NCBI GenBank assembly: GCA_903850545.1 | Contig: CAINLW010000063.1 | Span: 1-32,156 of the forward strand | Direction: 5' to 3' | From: an uncultured bacterium | GTDB taxonomy: Bacteria; Patescibacteriota; Minisyncoccia; Phycocordibacterales; GWA1-40-21 | DNA length: 32,156 nucleotides | In this document: one piece after another, positions 8,392 to 17,071 of the stretch | How the letters are laid out: each line of letters begins with the position of its first letter | Position numbering within the stretch: position 1 is the stretch's first letter | Program-made: the position numbers and the translations under genes | Notes under the pieces: model-generated | The model's database searches: none | The model's input: the letters and a program-made list of their open reading frames with translations, nothing else | Told to the model about the DNA's origin: nothing

Positions 8392-9168
8392 ATGTTTACA
8401 AAGAACCAAGCAAAATTAATAAAATCCCTTCAAGAAAAGAAAAACCGAGTAGAACTTGGACTTTTCCTAGTTGAAGGAGAAAAAAGTGTCTCGGAAGTCC
8501 TAAATTCTGATTTTGAAATAGATTTTTTACTTACCACCACAGAATTCTTTGATAAATATGGAGAAAAAATTAGAGAAAAATCAAATTCCTATGAAATAGT
8601 AAACCAATTTGAACTGGAAAAAGTTGGTACTTTCGCCACAAATGATTCTGCGATAGCTGTAGTAAAACAAAAAGTAAATAAGCCATTTGAAATTGAAAAC
8701 GACCCCGGTCAAATAAAAAGCCAATTTGACGGGGCAGGAATTGTATTGGCGCTTGATGAAATAAAAGATCCAGGAAATCTCGGGACAATCATTCGCATTG
8801 CTGATTGGTATGGAATCAAAAATATTGTAGCTTCAAAAAAAACTGTTGATTTTTATAATCCAAAGGTTATAACTGCAACAAAAGGCTCATTTACAAGAGT
8901 AAATATTTTCTACACAGATTTGAAAGATTTTCTCTCTGAACAAAAAATACCTATTCTTGGTGCATTTCTTGATGGAGAAAGTGTTCATAAAACAAAATTC
9001 CCTTCCAGTGGAATATTAGTAATGGGTAACGAATCAAATGGGGTTAGTGATGAAATAGAAAAATTAATTACAAAAAAAATCACTATTCCTTCATACGGTT
9101 GTGCGGAATCTTTAAATGTTGCAATTGCAACTGCAGTCATATTAGATAATTGGCTAAGACAAAATTAA
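8392..9168 (+). CDS. SpoU/TrmH family rRNA/tRNA 2'-O-methyltransferase
   Basis: 'ALDEIKDPGNLGTIIRIADWYGI', 'LVMGNESNGVSDEIE', 'IPSYGCAESLNVAIATAVIL'. Confidence 0.94.
   Translation: MFTKNQAKLIKSLQEKKNRVELGLFLVEGEKSVSEVLNSDFEIDFLLTTTEFFDKYGEKIREKSNSYEIVNQFELEKVGTFATNDSAIAVVKQKVNKPFEIENDPGQIKSQFDGAGIVLALDEIKDPGNLGTIIRIADWYGIKNIVASKKTVDFYNPKVITATKGSFTRVNIFYTDLKDFLSEQKIPILGAFLDGESVHKTKFPSSGILVMGNESNGVSDEIEKLITKKITIPSYGCAESLNVAIATAVILDNWLRQN
8703..8734 (+). repeat. Coding palindromic element copy 4 (encodes PGQIKSQFDG in TrmH-family gene)
   Basis: CCCCGGTCAAATAAAAAGCCAATTTGACGGGG; one substitution from the reverse complement of copies 1 and 3. Confidence 0.9.
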
Positions 9169-9174
9169 TATATT

Positions 9175-9801
9175 ATGTGTTTTTCAGCATCAGCTAGTTT
9201 TATAGCAGGAGGTGGACTCGTCGCACTTGGTGGTGCATCTTTACACGTCGCTAAAAAAGAGCATAAGGTACTTGCTGTTGTTCCCCTACTTTTCGGCGTA
9301 CAACAAATAATTGAGGGTGTTCAGTGGCTATATTTAAATAATGGGTCTTCGTCACTAGTTATGGGTTATAGCTTCTTGTTTTTTGCCTTTATTGTTTGGC
9401 CAATTTACACTCCAACCTTCATTTACATATTAGATAAAAAAAGGCGAAGCATACTCAAATGGTTCATTTTTCTTGGTATTGCTGTCGCACTGTATCTATC
9501 TGGAATACTTTTAATGAACGACCTAATAATTCACAAACTCGAGTCATGTATAAATTATGGTTTTAAATTTCCGCTACAAAATCTTACGAGTATATGCTAT
9601 ATGTTATCAACATTTGGCCCGTTTTTCCTTTCTAGTAAAAAGTTTTTAAATTGGTTTGGTGTGGTATTCGCTTTATTCGCAATTATCGCCTTGATATTTT
9701 ATACAGTAAACTTTATTTCTGTTTGGTGTTTCTTTGCTGCCATAGTCAGTTTTATGTTTTTCTTGTATGTAAGATCAAAAAGGTTAATAAAAAAATCTTA
9801 G
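9175..9801 (+). CDS. DUF6629-like integral membrane protein
   Basis: 'MCFSASASFIAGGGLVALGGASL', 'PLLFGVQQIIEGVQWLYL', multiple TMs. Confidence 0.65.
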   Translation: MCFSASASFIAGGGLVALGGASLHVAKKEHKVLAVVPLLFGVQQIIEGVQWLYLNNGSSSLVMGYSFLFFAFIVWPIYTPTFIYILDKKRRSILKWFIFLGIAVALYLSGILLMNDLIIHKLESCINYGFKFPLQNLTSICYMLSTFGPFFLSSKKFLNWFGVVFALFAIIALIFYTVNFISVWCFFAAIVSFMFFLYVRSKRLIKKS

Positions 9802-9845
9802 AATCTATTTAAAAAATTGCATGGTGGGTCATCATATACAAAATT

Positions 9846-9892
9846 AGTAATTTTTTAAAAACAACAAAAAGTTGTTTTTAAAATTACTTTTT
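9846..9892. terminator. Terminator-like hairpin between convergent genes
   Basis: AGTAATTTTTTAAAAACAAC aaaaa GTTGTTTTTAAAATTACTTTTT. Confidence 0.75.
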
Positions 9893-10796
9893 ATTTAAAT
9901 AATAAGTATACTCCAGTAAACATTATTATTATTGAAAGCAATTTCTGGGCAATTATCCTTTTTGTTAAACTTTCCTTACCAAGAGTCGGTAAAAACAAAG
10001 TTATAATAACTCCATATATAAAAACAATTAATGGTTGAAGTCCGTTTACCAACATAACAAGAACAAGTGGGGCCAAAAGACTGGCAAAATTTACAGCAAG
10101 TCTTCCAATAAGACTAACGAGCTCGGAAGTTACGTTTATCAATATAACAGCCTTTGCATTTCTTTTTATTACTGCAAAAAATTGCTGACGGTATAGCGGA
10201 ATGAATAAAAGCAAAAAACCAAAAATTCCGCCACCAATATATTCCCAAAAAACACTTCCCCAATATGTTTCGTCTATTGCCACAATTTTGAACATCAAAC
10301 CAGTCACTGCGAGCATAAAAGATGAAAGTAACATCAATAAAAGCGGTTTAATTTTTATTTTTATATTTTGAGAATAATCAAGAGATATCAATACGGCACC
10401 TGTAATTACTAAAAGTGAGGCAAGAATCTGCAAAAGAGTAAGTTTTTCATTCAAAAAAATCAATCCGAGAAAATATCCAAAAACTGGAATAAGCTGATAT
10501 AAGACTGTCACCCATGAAGCTTCTTCGTCTTGAAGTGCGTGAAGATATGGAATAAAAGCTGCGACTAAAATTGCACCGCTTATGGCAATTATTATGGCGT
10601 TTGTCGGTTTTATAAATATATATTCATGGTGAAATATAAAAACAAAAAAGGAAATTATAAAACCGCTAATGCTTGTAAAAATCATGAGTGAACCAACCCC
10701 GCGTCCAACAAAAAACTTACTGATGATATATTTATCAACATGAACGCAAAGTGACCAAAGTATGGGTCCTATCAAAGCAATAAAAAACCAATTCAT
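9891..10796 (-). CDS. EamA/DMT family transporter
   Basis: About 10 TM segments in two repeats; 'IPVFGYFLGLIFLNEKLTLLQILASLLVITGAVLI'. Confidence 0.85.
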   Translation of the reverse strand: MNWFFIALIGPILWSLCVHVDKYIISKFFVGRGVGSLMIFTSISGFIISFFVFIFHHEYIFIKPTNAIIIAISGAILVAAFIPYLHALQDEEASWVTVLYQLIPVFGYFLGLIFLNEKLTLLQILASLLVITGAVLISLDYSQNIKIKIKPLLLMLLSSFMLAVTGLMFKIVAIDETYWGSVFWEYIGGGIFGFLLLFIPLYRQQFFAVIKRNAKAVILINVTSELVSLIGRLAVNFASLLAPLVLVMLVNGLQPLIVFIYGVIITLFLPTLGKESLTKRIIAQKLLSIIIMFTGVYLLFK

Positions 10797-10852
10797 AAAA
10801 AGAGTATAACAAATTAAAAATTAATTATATAGATATCTTGTATCTGTATAAA

Positions 10853-11470
10853 TTAAAATTTAGCTGGTAATTTATTTAAATGAGTGGTGTCATTTACTAA
10901 CTGTTTAATAAATTTACCATCTTTATAATCAAAAATCGTAATTGAGGCATTATCGGGATTATACTTAAAGGTTTCTTCCTTCGGAAGACGTAGCAGATAT
11001 GGCATCAAAATTCTAATTGCCCCTCCATGAGAAATGACCGTCACTATTTTATCTTCATTTTGTTGTAATATTTTGATAATAGCATTCACCAATCTATCCT
11101 CTGCGTCCTTCCAAGATTCACCGCGTGGCGGAACATAAGAATATCGCTCTTCAGGTGACATGTTTTTTAGTACTGCTTCAACTTCTGACCAAGATTCACC
11201 GGAAAAATCACCCCATCCTCTTTTTTCTAGTCCAGAAACAAGTTCAAAAGGAATTTTTAATTTATTAGCTAACATTTTTGCACTTTCTTCCGCCCGTTCC
11301 TCACGAGAACTATAAACAATATGGGGATTAAATTTTTCTAATTCAAAAGCCACGGCCTCCATTTGAGCTATACCTTTTTTGGTTAGTTTTTCTATCGCAT
11401 TAATTTGATGTAGTTTTCCTACTGTATTTGCTTTAGTTTCCCCGTGTCTAATTAAGATTAATTTGGTCAT
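10853..11470 (-). CDS. Histidine phosphatase (phosphoglycerate mutase-like)
   Basis: 'LILIRHGETKANTVGKL', 'VISHGGAIRIL'. Confidence 0.92.
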   Translation of the reverse strand: MTKLILIRHGETKANTVGKLHQINAIEKLTKKGIAQMEAVAFELEKFNPHIVYSSREERAEESAKMLANKLKIPFELVSGLEKRGWGDFSGESWSEVEAVLKNMSPEERYSYVPPRGESWKDAEDRLVNAIIKILQQNEDKIVTVISHGGAIRILMPYLLRLPKEETFKYNPDNASITIFDYKDGKFIKQLVNDTTHLNKLPAKF

Positions 11471-11539
11471 AAATTCATTCTATCAAAAATTAAAAAAAAG
11501 AAAATCAAAAGAACTAAACTAAAAATATACTCCTTGTGA

Positions 11540-11854
11540 TTATTCTAATTTGTTACCTTCTGCTAACCACGACGAAATTCCACCTTTTAAATCATATATA
11601 TTTGTAAAACCATTCATTTCCATAAAAGAAACTGCCATTTCTGACCTATCGCCAGAAGCACAATACAAGCAATATGTTTTGTTTTTATCAAGATTCTTAA
11701 TTTTTGACATAAATTCTTTATCAGAAGCATCCATCCATTTTGCATTTGGAATTCTTCCTTTTTTTGTTTCTATTTCTGTACGTATATCAATAATAACAAA
11801 ATCAGGTTTATCTGATATGAGTTTTTTAAGTTCCTGTGAGTTTATTAAGGTCAT
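11540..11854 (-). CDS. Rhodanese-like domain protein
   Basis: 'VIIDIRTEIETKKGRIPNAKWMD', active-site 'YCASGDRSEMAVSFMEMNGF', 'LKGGISSW'. Confidence 0.92.
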   Translation of the reverse strand: MTLINSQELKKLISDKPDFVIIDIRTEIETKKGRIPNAKWMDASDKEFMSKIKNLDKNKTYCLYCASGDRSEMAVSFMEMNGFTNIYDLKGGISSWLAEGNKLE

Positions 11855-11865
11855 AATTGATAATT

Positions 11866-12804
11866 TTATTTAAACTCTTGCAATAAATTTGGTGTATAGA
11901 ATTTTGTTTTTTTGTCCTTTTTATTTTTCAAGGCTGTAAGCATTTTTTCTGCCCAAATTATATGATATTTTTGATCTGTGATAGCATTGTGGGCACCCTG
12001 CATCGTAAGAAAACCATCTATCGCTTTGGATTTTAACAATTTTTGTAATTTATAAGCAGGAAATACAGGATCATCTACTCCACTCATAACAACTATACCG
12101 ATACCCTTTTCATGAAGATAACTTATAAGATCATTGATTTGAAATTTAGATATTTCAAACGATTCTTTTGCTGCATATAAAGGATTTTTTAAAATATATT
12201 TAATTACAGATTTTAATATGGTTTTTTTGGTTTTGTTTTCTTCTTCGGTTATTGGTGTTTTATCAAGACTTTTGCCTCTTCCTACTAACAATTGTTTTAA
12301 AATAAATCGTTTAGTCAAATCAACAATATTATCTTTTCCAATTAAACCAGCTGGGGCAAACAAAACAATATTGCGAAATTTTTCCGGATGTATAACCGCA
12401 GCAATAATTGCCGTCATCGCTCCTTCTGAATGTGCAATAATATCAACCTGTGAAAGATTTTTTTGTTTAATTATATTAAGTAAATCATAAGCCAAGCGTA
12501 ATATCTCTTTAGGAAAAATCTCAATTTCTTCCTTTGTTGCTTCACTTTCTAAATCACCACCTTGATTTGAGTGATTATATGCGATAGCACGTCTATTTTT
12601 TTCCACCATTACTCCAAGAACATCTTTATAAACTGGAATATCAGCTCCCATGCCAGGAACCATAATGACGGGGACTTCGTCCGTTAATTTTTCTGGACTA
12701 ACATCAACAACTTCAATTTTTCTACCAGCAAGATCAAGGGACTCTATTTTATTAAATTGAGTTTCAAAATTATTGTTTTCTTGTGCTAAATTTTCTACAC
12801 CCAT
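11866..12804 (-). CDS. Alpha/beta hydrolase
   Basis: 'VPVIMVPGMGADIPVY', nucleophile elbow 'AHSEGAM', 'GAHNAI'. Confidence 0.87.
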   Translation of the reverse strand: MGVENLAQENNNFETQFNKIESLDLAGRKIEVVDVSPEKLTDEVPVIMVPGMGADIPVYKDVLGVMVEKNRRAIAYNHSNQGGDLESEATKEEIEIFPKEILRLAYDLLNIIKQKNLSQVDIIAHSEGAMTAIIAAVIHPEKFRNIVLFAPAGLIGKDNIVDLTKRFILKQLLVGRGKSLDKTPITEEENKTKKTILKSVIKYILKNPLYAAKESFEISKFQINDLISYLHEKGIGIVVMSGVDDPVFPAYKLQKLLKSKAIDGFLTMQGAHNAITDQKYHIIWAEKMLTALKNKKDKKTKFYTPNLLQEFK

Positions 12805-12836
12805 AAAAAGATGGTATGCTTAATTATATAATAAAA

Positions 12837-13799
12837 CTATTTAAACTCTTCCAATAAGTTTGGTGTGTAAAATTTTGTTTTTTTGTCCTTTTTGTTTTTC
12901 AAAGCTGTGAGAATTTTATCTACCCAAACAATATGATCTATCTGCTCGCCTATTGCACCATGGCCTCCTTTCATAGTCATAAAACCATCAATATTGTGTA
13001 TTAAATTTGGTTTTTTTATATTCCGTGTTCGAAATACTGGATCGTCTATTCCACTCATAACCACAATGCCAACACCTTTACTATGTAAATAGTCAATCAT
13101 GTCCAAAATTTGAAATTGAGACATCTCATATGATTCTTTTATTGCCCGCAATGGATTTGCTAAAACATACTCTTTGACTGATTTCAAAGCTGCTTGTCCA
13201 ACTTTTTTTTCTTCCTCAGTAATCGGTGTATCATCTAAACTCTTACCTCTATTTTGAGATGCAAATCATTTGGTTAAATCCAAAAAATTATCCTTTCCGA
13301 TCATCCCTGCTGGACCAAATAAAACAATATTTCTAAACTTTTCCGGATGTAAAACCGCGGCAAGAATAGCATTCATAGCACCCTCCGAATGAGCAAGAAC
13401 ATCAACTTTTTCAATGTTTTTTTGTTCAATTACATCTAAAATATTATATGATTTGCGTAATTTTTCTATAGGATATGTGTCTATTTCTGCCTCCGTCGCT
13501 TTGTTTTCCAAATCTCCACCTTGTCGCGGATGATTCAATGAGATGGTGCGACGCCCTCGTTCTACCATAATTTTAAAAACCTGTTCATAAACTTCTATAC
13601 TGCAACCCCAGCCTGACGCAATAAATAAAGGTACTTTGTCTTTTAATTGTTCAGGGATTACATCAACAACCTCAATCCTTCCACCTGCACCCTCAAAAAA
13701 CTCTCTTTTTTCAAATTGAGTTTTAAAATCATTTTTTTCTTCCTGTATAGGAAATTGGTTTTTGTTACTTTCGGCTGACATATGTCTATTATACACCAA
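12837..13799 (-). pseudogene. Tandem paralogue of the alpha/beta hydrolase with an in-frame TGA
   Basis: ORFs 13266-13799 and 12837-13187 are in one frame; '..DNFLDLTK*FASQNRGKSLDDTPITEEEKKVGQAALKSVKEYVL..' against intact '..NIVDLTKRFILKQLLVGRGKSLDKTPITEEENK..'. Confidence 0.75.
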
Positions 13800-13901
13800 A
13801 AAATAGTTGTTGAAAATACTTGGTTTTTAATAACCTATTTGACAAATTCGGTCGCAATAGTTGAGAAAATCACAACTTTTTAAAAGTACTTTGTTTTTCT
13901 T

Positions 13902-14348
13902 TTATTTAATTTCTTCTCTTATTTCCATCCATAATTTACCTAGATGATTTTTTCCATTTTTGTCTGGTCCCCAACCCCAGTATGAATCTAGCCAAGAATC
14001 TTCGATTAATTCTCTATCACCAGATTGTAATAATTTTTCCTTAATATATGAATGCTGTTCAACTTTTGCTATTAAAATCTCTTTCATAATTACCAGTTTA
14101 ACTTTGTCCCAATCTTTGCGACGTTTGTCTTTATTTATATCAGCAAACATATGAGAATCGTGAGCCGAACGTGTATTTCTTATTTGCTCTTTTAAATTTT
14201 CGTCTTCAAATTTCTCTGAATGATAAACATGTTCAGAAGTCATATATAATTTACCTTTCCATTCAAGTGCAAAAGCAGAATAGTTACAAAATGCAAAAAA
14301 TTCCGGTTCGTAAAAAAATATTTGTTTTTCTGTATCGTTTCCATGCAT
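13902..14348 (-). CDS. NADAR (YbiA/DUF1768) family protein
   Basis: 'FFAFCNYSAFALEWKGKLYMTSEHVYHSEKF', 'DRELIEDSWLDSYWGWGPDKNGKNHLGKLWMEIRE'. Confidence 0.9.
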   Translation of the reverse strand: MHGNDTEKQIFFYEPEFFAFCNYSAFALEWKGKLYMTSEHVYHSEKFEDENLKEQIRNTRSAHDSHMFADINKDKRRKDWDKVKLVIMKEILIAKVEQHSYIKEKLLQSGDRELIEDSWLDSYWGWGPDKNGKNHLGKLWMEIREEIK

Positions 14349-14726
14349 ATGAAAATTCTATCAGAATAAAACTGAAAAGTCATTGTTAAATATAGATAAT
14401 CAAGGAAAATTCCCGTTTGGGTGACGTCGTAGAGTGGAATAATGGGATGGAACCAATTATGCAAGACCTTTGATAGTTTTTACAAATTAATTTGAAGTAA
14501 AAACAGAAAAGGTGTACGACTTTGTTTTCTTACCAAACAAAGTGAATTAGAAAACAAGAAGTAACCTCGTGTTACAGCTTCTGTAAGAAGAGTTAGAACT
14601 GTGTTTGAGAAATTAAATGATACGAGTGTTTATATTCCTGCATTTTACCCTACTCTGTGATTTACTATATTTTCTATAAATTAGGTATGATTCAAACTTT
14701 TATGATACACTCGTATTCATAAAAAT

Positions 14727-15239
14727 ATGAATACAAAACTTATTATTTTGGACGGGGCTCGAGGAGCCGGCAAATCATCAGTTAGTGCATTGCTCAAAGA
14801 AAAGATGTCGAATACTGTTTTTGTTGGTCTTGATTTAATACGAAATTTAATTACTAAATCGAAGGCAAATGATGATTTTAATGACATAGCTTTTGATGCA
14901 ATATATTCAATTACTGATTCCTTCATCTCTAATGGTGTAAATGTTGTCATTGATAGTGGTCTTAAAGAAGGACGTGTTCAAAAACTAAAAGAGATTGCCT
15001 TAAAACATAAGGCGTTTATATTTATGTATTACTTATCAGCACCAAAAGATGTTCTGTGGGAAAGAATCCAAAAAAGAGGAAAAGAACGAAATAAAATGCC
15101 GAGTCCAGAACGTTTTGATTACACATTTAAAGCACAACAATCCAAGGACTTTTCAAATTTTACTGAAATCGATACGACCAAACACGACCCTGAAAAAATA
15201 GCTAATAAAATTTATGATGAGGTTTATAATTTAAAATAA
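14727..15239 (+). CDS. P-loop kinase (AAA/zeta-toxin-like small kinase)
   Basis: Walker A 'LDGARGAGKSSVS'. Confidence 0.78.
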   Translation: MNTKLIILDGARGAGKSSVSALLKEKMSNTVFVGLDLIRNLITKSKANDDFNDIAFDAIYSITDSFISNGVNVVIDSGLKEGRVQKLKEIALKHKAFIFMYYLSAPKDVLWERIQKRGKERNKMPSPERFDYTFKAQQSKDFSNFTEIDTTKHDPEKIANKIYDEVYNLK

Positions 15240-15307
15240 ATATATAATGTTTAGTTCGAAAGTATTTATAGAATAATCGTTTGAAACTCCTGCAATAATT
15301 AACAATT

Positions 15308-15865
15308 TTATAACCCCAAATCCTTAATAATTAATTGGGCTATTTCCTCAGATGAAAACTTTGTTGTGTCAAATGTCTTTCCAAGTTCGTATCTATTTTC
15401 TTGCCACTTTTTTAAATTTTCTTCAATTCGTTTTTTAGTCATTGGTGGTTTTCCAGGTGTATCTGGTCTGCCTTTAGCTCTATCTTTTAATATTTTCATC
15501 GGTGCTTCAAGTTGATAAAAATACAAATCAACCTTAAATTTATTCGCTAAATCTATATAAGGCTGAACGTATTCTTTTTTCCAAAAAGCTTGTTCTATAA
15601 GTAAATTACACCCTTGCTCAAGAAAAGTTTCCCCCATAACAATTATTACCTTACTTACAAGAGTATAATCTTCACTTCTTTGAAAATCAGAAAGAATCCA
15701 TTTAATCTTATCCATACTCAATAGCGCTGTTCGTGGAAGCTTTGAGTGAAGTAGATGAGAAATTGTCGTTTTACCAGCACCCATGGGGCCCTCCAAAATT
15801 ATTACAAATTGTTTTTTCATAGAAAAAGTATACCAGAGTAGAACTGGAAAATCAAAATGAAACAA
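15308..15865 (-). CDS. P-loop kinase, distant paralogue (true start probably the internal MKKQF, ~15820)
   Basis: Walker A 'LEGPMGAGKTTIS'; overall similarity to 14727-15239. Confidence 0.8.
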   Translation of the reverse strand: MFHFDFPVLLWYTFSMKKQFVIILEGPMGAGKTTISHLLHSKLPRTALLSMDKIKWILSDFQRSEDYTLVSKVIIVMGETFLEQGCNLLIEQAFWKKEYVQPYIDLANKFKVDLYFYQLEAPMKILKDRAKGRPDTPGKPPMTKKRIEENLKKWQENRYELGKTFDTTKFSSEEIAQLIIKDLGL

Positions 15866-15891
15866 GGACTTATTACCTAAAACTAACGATA

Positions 15892-16027
15892 GGTGCCTAT
15901 TGGGAATGTTTCTCCTTACAGGAGCAGTATACCTTTCCTATTTTCTCGCCATAGTAATGGCTCATAAATATAGGAGAAGGTCTTCAACTCCCGAACGTAA
16001 GCAAAATTGTTTGCTTACTTAGGCACC
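15892..16027 (+). ncRNA. Candidate structured tRNA-His-like RNA of unknown function
   Basis: GGTGCCTA/TAGGCACC closing stem plus four further stems, followed by a terminator hairpin; shares TTCAACTCCCGA and TAGGCACCCAA with the neighbouring tRNA-His. Confidence 0.5.
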
Positions 16028-16031
16028 CAAC

Positions 16032-16060
16032 AAAAAAGCCCGCTTTCGCAGACTTTTTTC
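16032..16060. terminator. Bidirectional terminator shared by tRNA-His (-) and the candidate ncRNA (+)
   Basis: AAAAAAGCCCGC tttc GCAGACTTTTTT. Confidence 0.8.
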
Positions 16061-16062
16061 TT

Positions 16063-16135
16063 GGGTGCCTATCGGGAGTTGAACCCGAAATAAAGGTTCC
16101 ACAAACCTCTGTGTTACCGCTACACCATAGGCACC
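16063..16135 (-). tRNA. tRNA-His (GTG)
   Basis: Cloverleaf with anticodon loop TTGTGGA, G-1 opposite C73, T-loop TTCAACT; CCA not encoded. Confidence 0.93.
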
Positions 16136-16209
16136 ATAAATCAAACTAGTGTTTGATTCACTATTTATAACAGATTTTTACAATAAAATCTAGGTTTTTA
16201 ATATTTTTG

Positions 16210-16291
16210 TGCTCGGGGCGGGACTTGAACCCGCAAGCCTTTCGGCGCTATCACCTCAAGATAGTAAGTTTACCAATTTCTCCACCCGAGC
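16210..16291 (-). tRNA. tRNA-Leu (GAG)
   Basis: Acceptor GCTCGGG/CCCGAGC, anticodon stem-loop CTATC-TTGAGGT-GATAG, long variable arm. Confidence 0.93.
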
Positions 16292-16292
16292 A

Positions 16293-16985
16293 TTATTTTG
16301 GAAATATTCGACCTTTATGTTTATGTACTATATCTAAACTTTTCTCTATTTTCAAGTATTTCCTCTTTAATTTTAGACCTTTTTTGTTCATATACATACA
16401 ACGAGTAAGTTGTATTGCTTCATATTTTGAATATTTTAATTGATAATATGAAGAGGTTCTTGTTTTAGAAACGCCTATATGGCCTCTTATTTTTAATCTT
16501 TTATCTATTTCTTTACGTAACCAAGTAACAAATTTAATACTACCAGAAGCAAAACTTATATAAAACATAAAACTTGATTTCCATCTCGGATCCCAATACG
16601 AGTATGAGCATCCGTCACCATCAAAACATCCTCTCAAAAAATCAAAAAACAAACTTGCTGGAATATCTAGTTCCCCAATTGTAAGAGACTTTCTTTTCGT
16701 TAAACCTATAGATTCTAAAAATTTGTAAAAAATAACATCGCCAAACTGAATATGGAAATATTTCTTCTCTTTTGCACTTCCACTGCTCTTGAGTCCAATT
16801 TTGACTTTAAGATCTAGGCATTTTACAAAGTTTTTTGCTTGTTCAATATCTTTTGTCGTTAAACTCATATGTCTTCCGTCATTATATAGACATCCATCTG
16901 TAGCTAAAAGACCTATTGCATAAGCAAAATTTGACGACCACTTTATTTTTACATTACCTTTTGGTTTTGTTCCCCTTTTTCCCAT
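16293..16985 (-). CDS. Free-standing LAGLIDADG-type homing endonuclease
   Basis: Two motifs: 'AYAIGLLATDG' and 'FLRGCFDGDG'. Confidence 0.8.
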   Translation of the reverse strand: MGKRGTKPKGNVKIKWSSNFAYAIGLLATDGCLYNDGRHMSLTTKDIEQAKNFVKCLDLKVKIGLKSSGSAKEKKYFHIQFGDVIFYKFLESIGLTKRKSLTIGELDIPASLFFDFLRGCFDGDGCSYSYWDPRWKSSFMFYISFASGSIKFVTWLRKEIDKRLKIRGHIGVSKTRTSSYYQLKYSKYEAIQLTRCMYMNKKGLKLKRKYLKIEKSLDIVHKHKGRIFPK

Positions 16986-17037
16986 ACGTCCATTATATCA
17001 CCTCAGTGTTGCTACGTCTACCAATTTATTCAATTTA

Positions 17038-17062
17038 AAAAGTTGCCCTTCAGCAACTTTTT
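17038..17062 (-). terminator. Terminator downstream of rplS
   Basis: AAAAAGTTGC ccttca GCAACTTTTT. Confidence 0.8.
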
Positions 17063-17071
17063 AAATTTTTC

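Noticed and set aside
8194-8409. ORF containing 'ENKSQFNN', resembling the coding palindrome peptide
   Set aside because: Lies across the MITE-like palindrome between two solid genes; only a short match and no CCCC/GGGG arms, so not counted as a fifth copy.
13266-13268. In-frame TGA as evidence of UGA recoding (Gly, code 25) in this lineage
   Set aside because: All other long genes in the window are intact with TGA as stop, the paralogue has Arg there, and adjacent sequence is degraded.
14240-14464. 74-aa minus-strand ORF (MHNWFHPIIPL..)
   Set aside because: Overlaps the 5' region of the NADAR gene in another frame and lacks any domain signal.
15892-16027. 5S rRNA, SRP RNA or RNase P RNA identity for the structured element
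   Set aside because: Helix order and conserved motifs of those families do not fit (no GGAAGGAAGCAG SRP loop, no GAGGAAAGUCC RNase P motif, extra stems relative to 5S).
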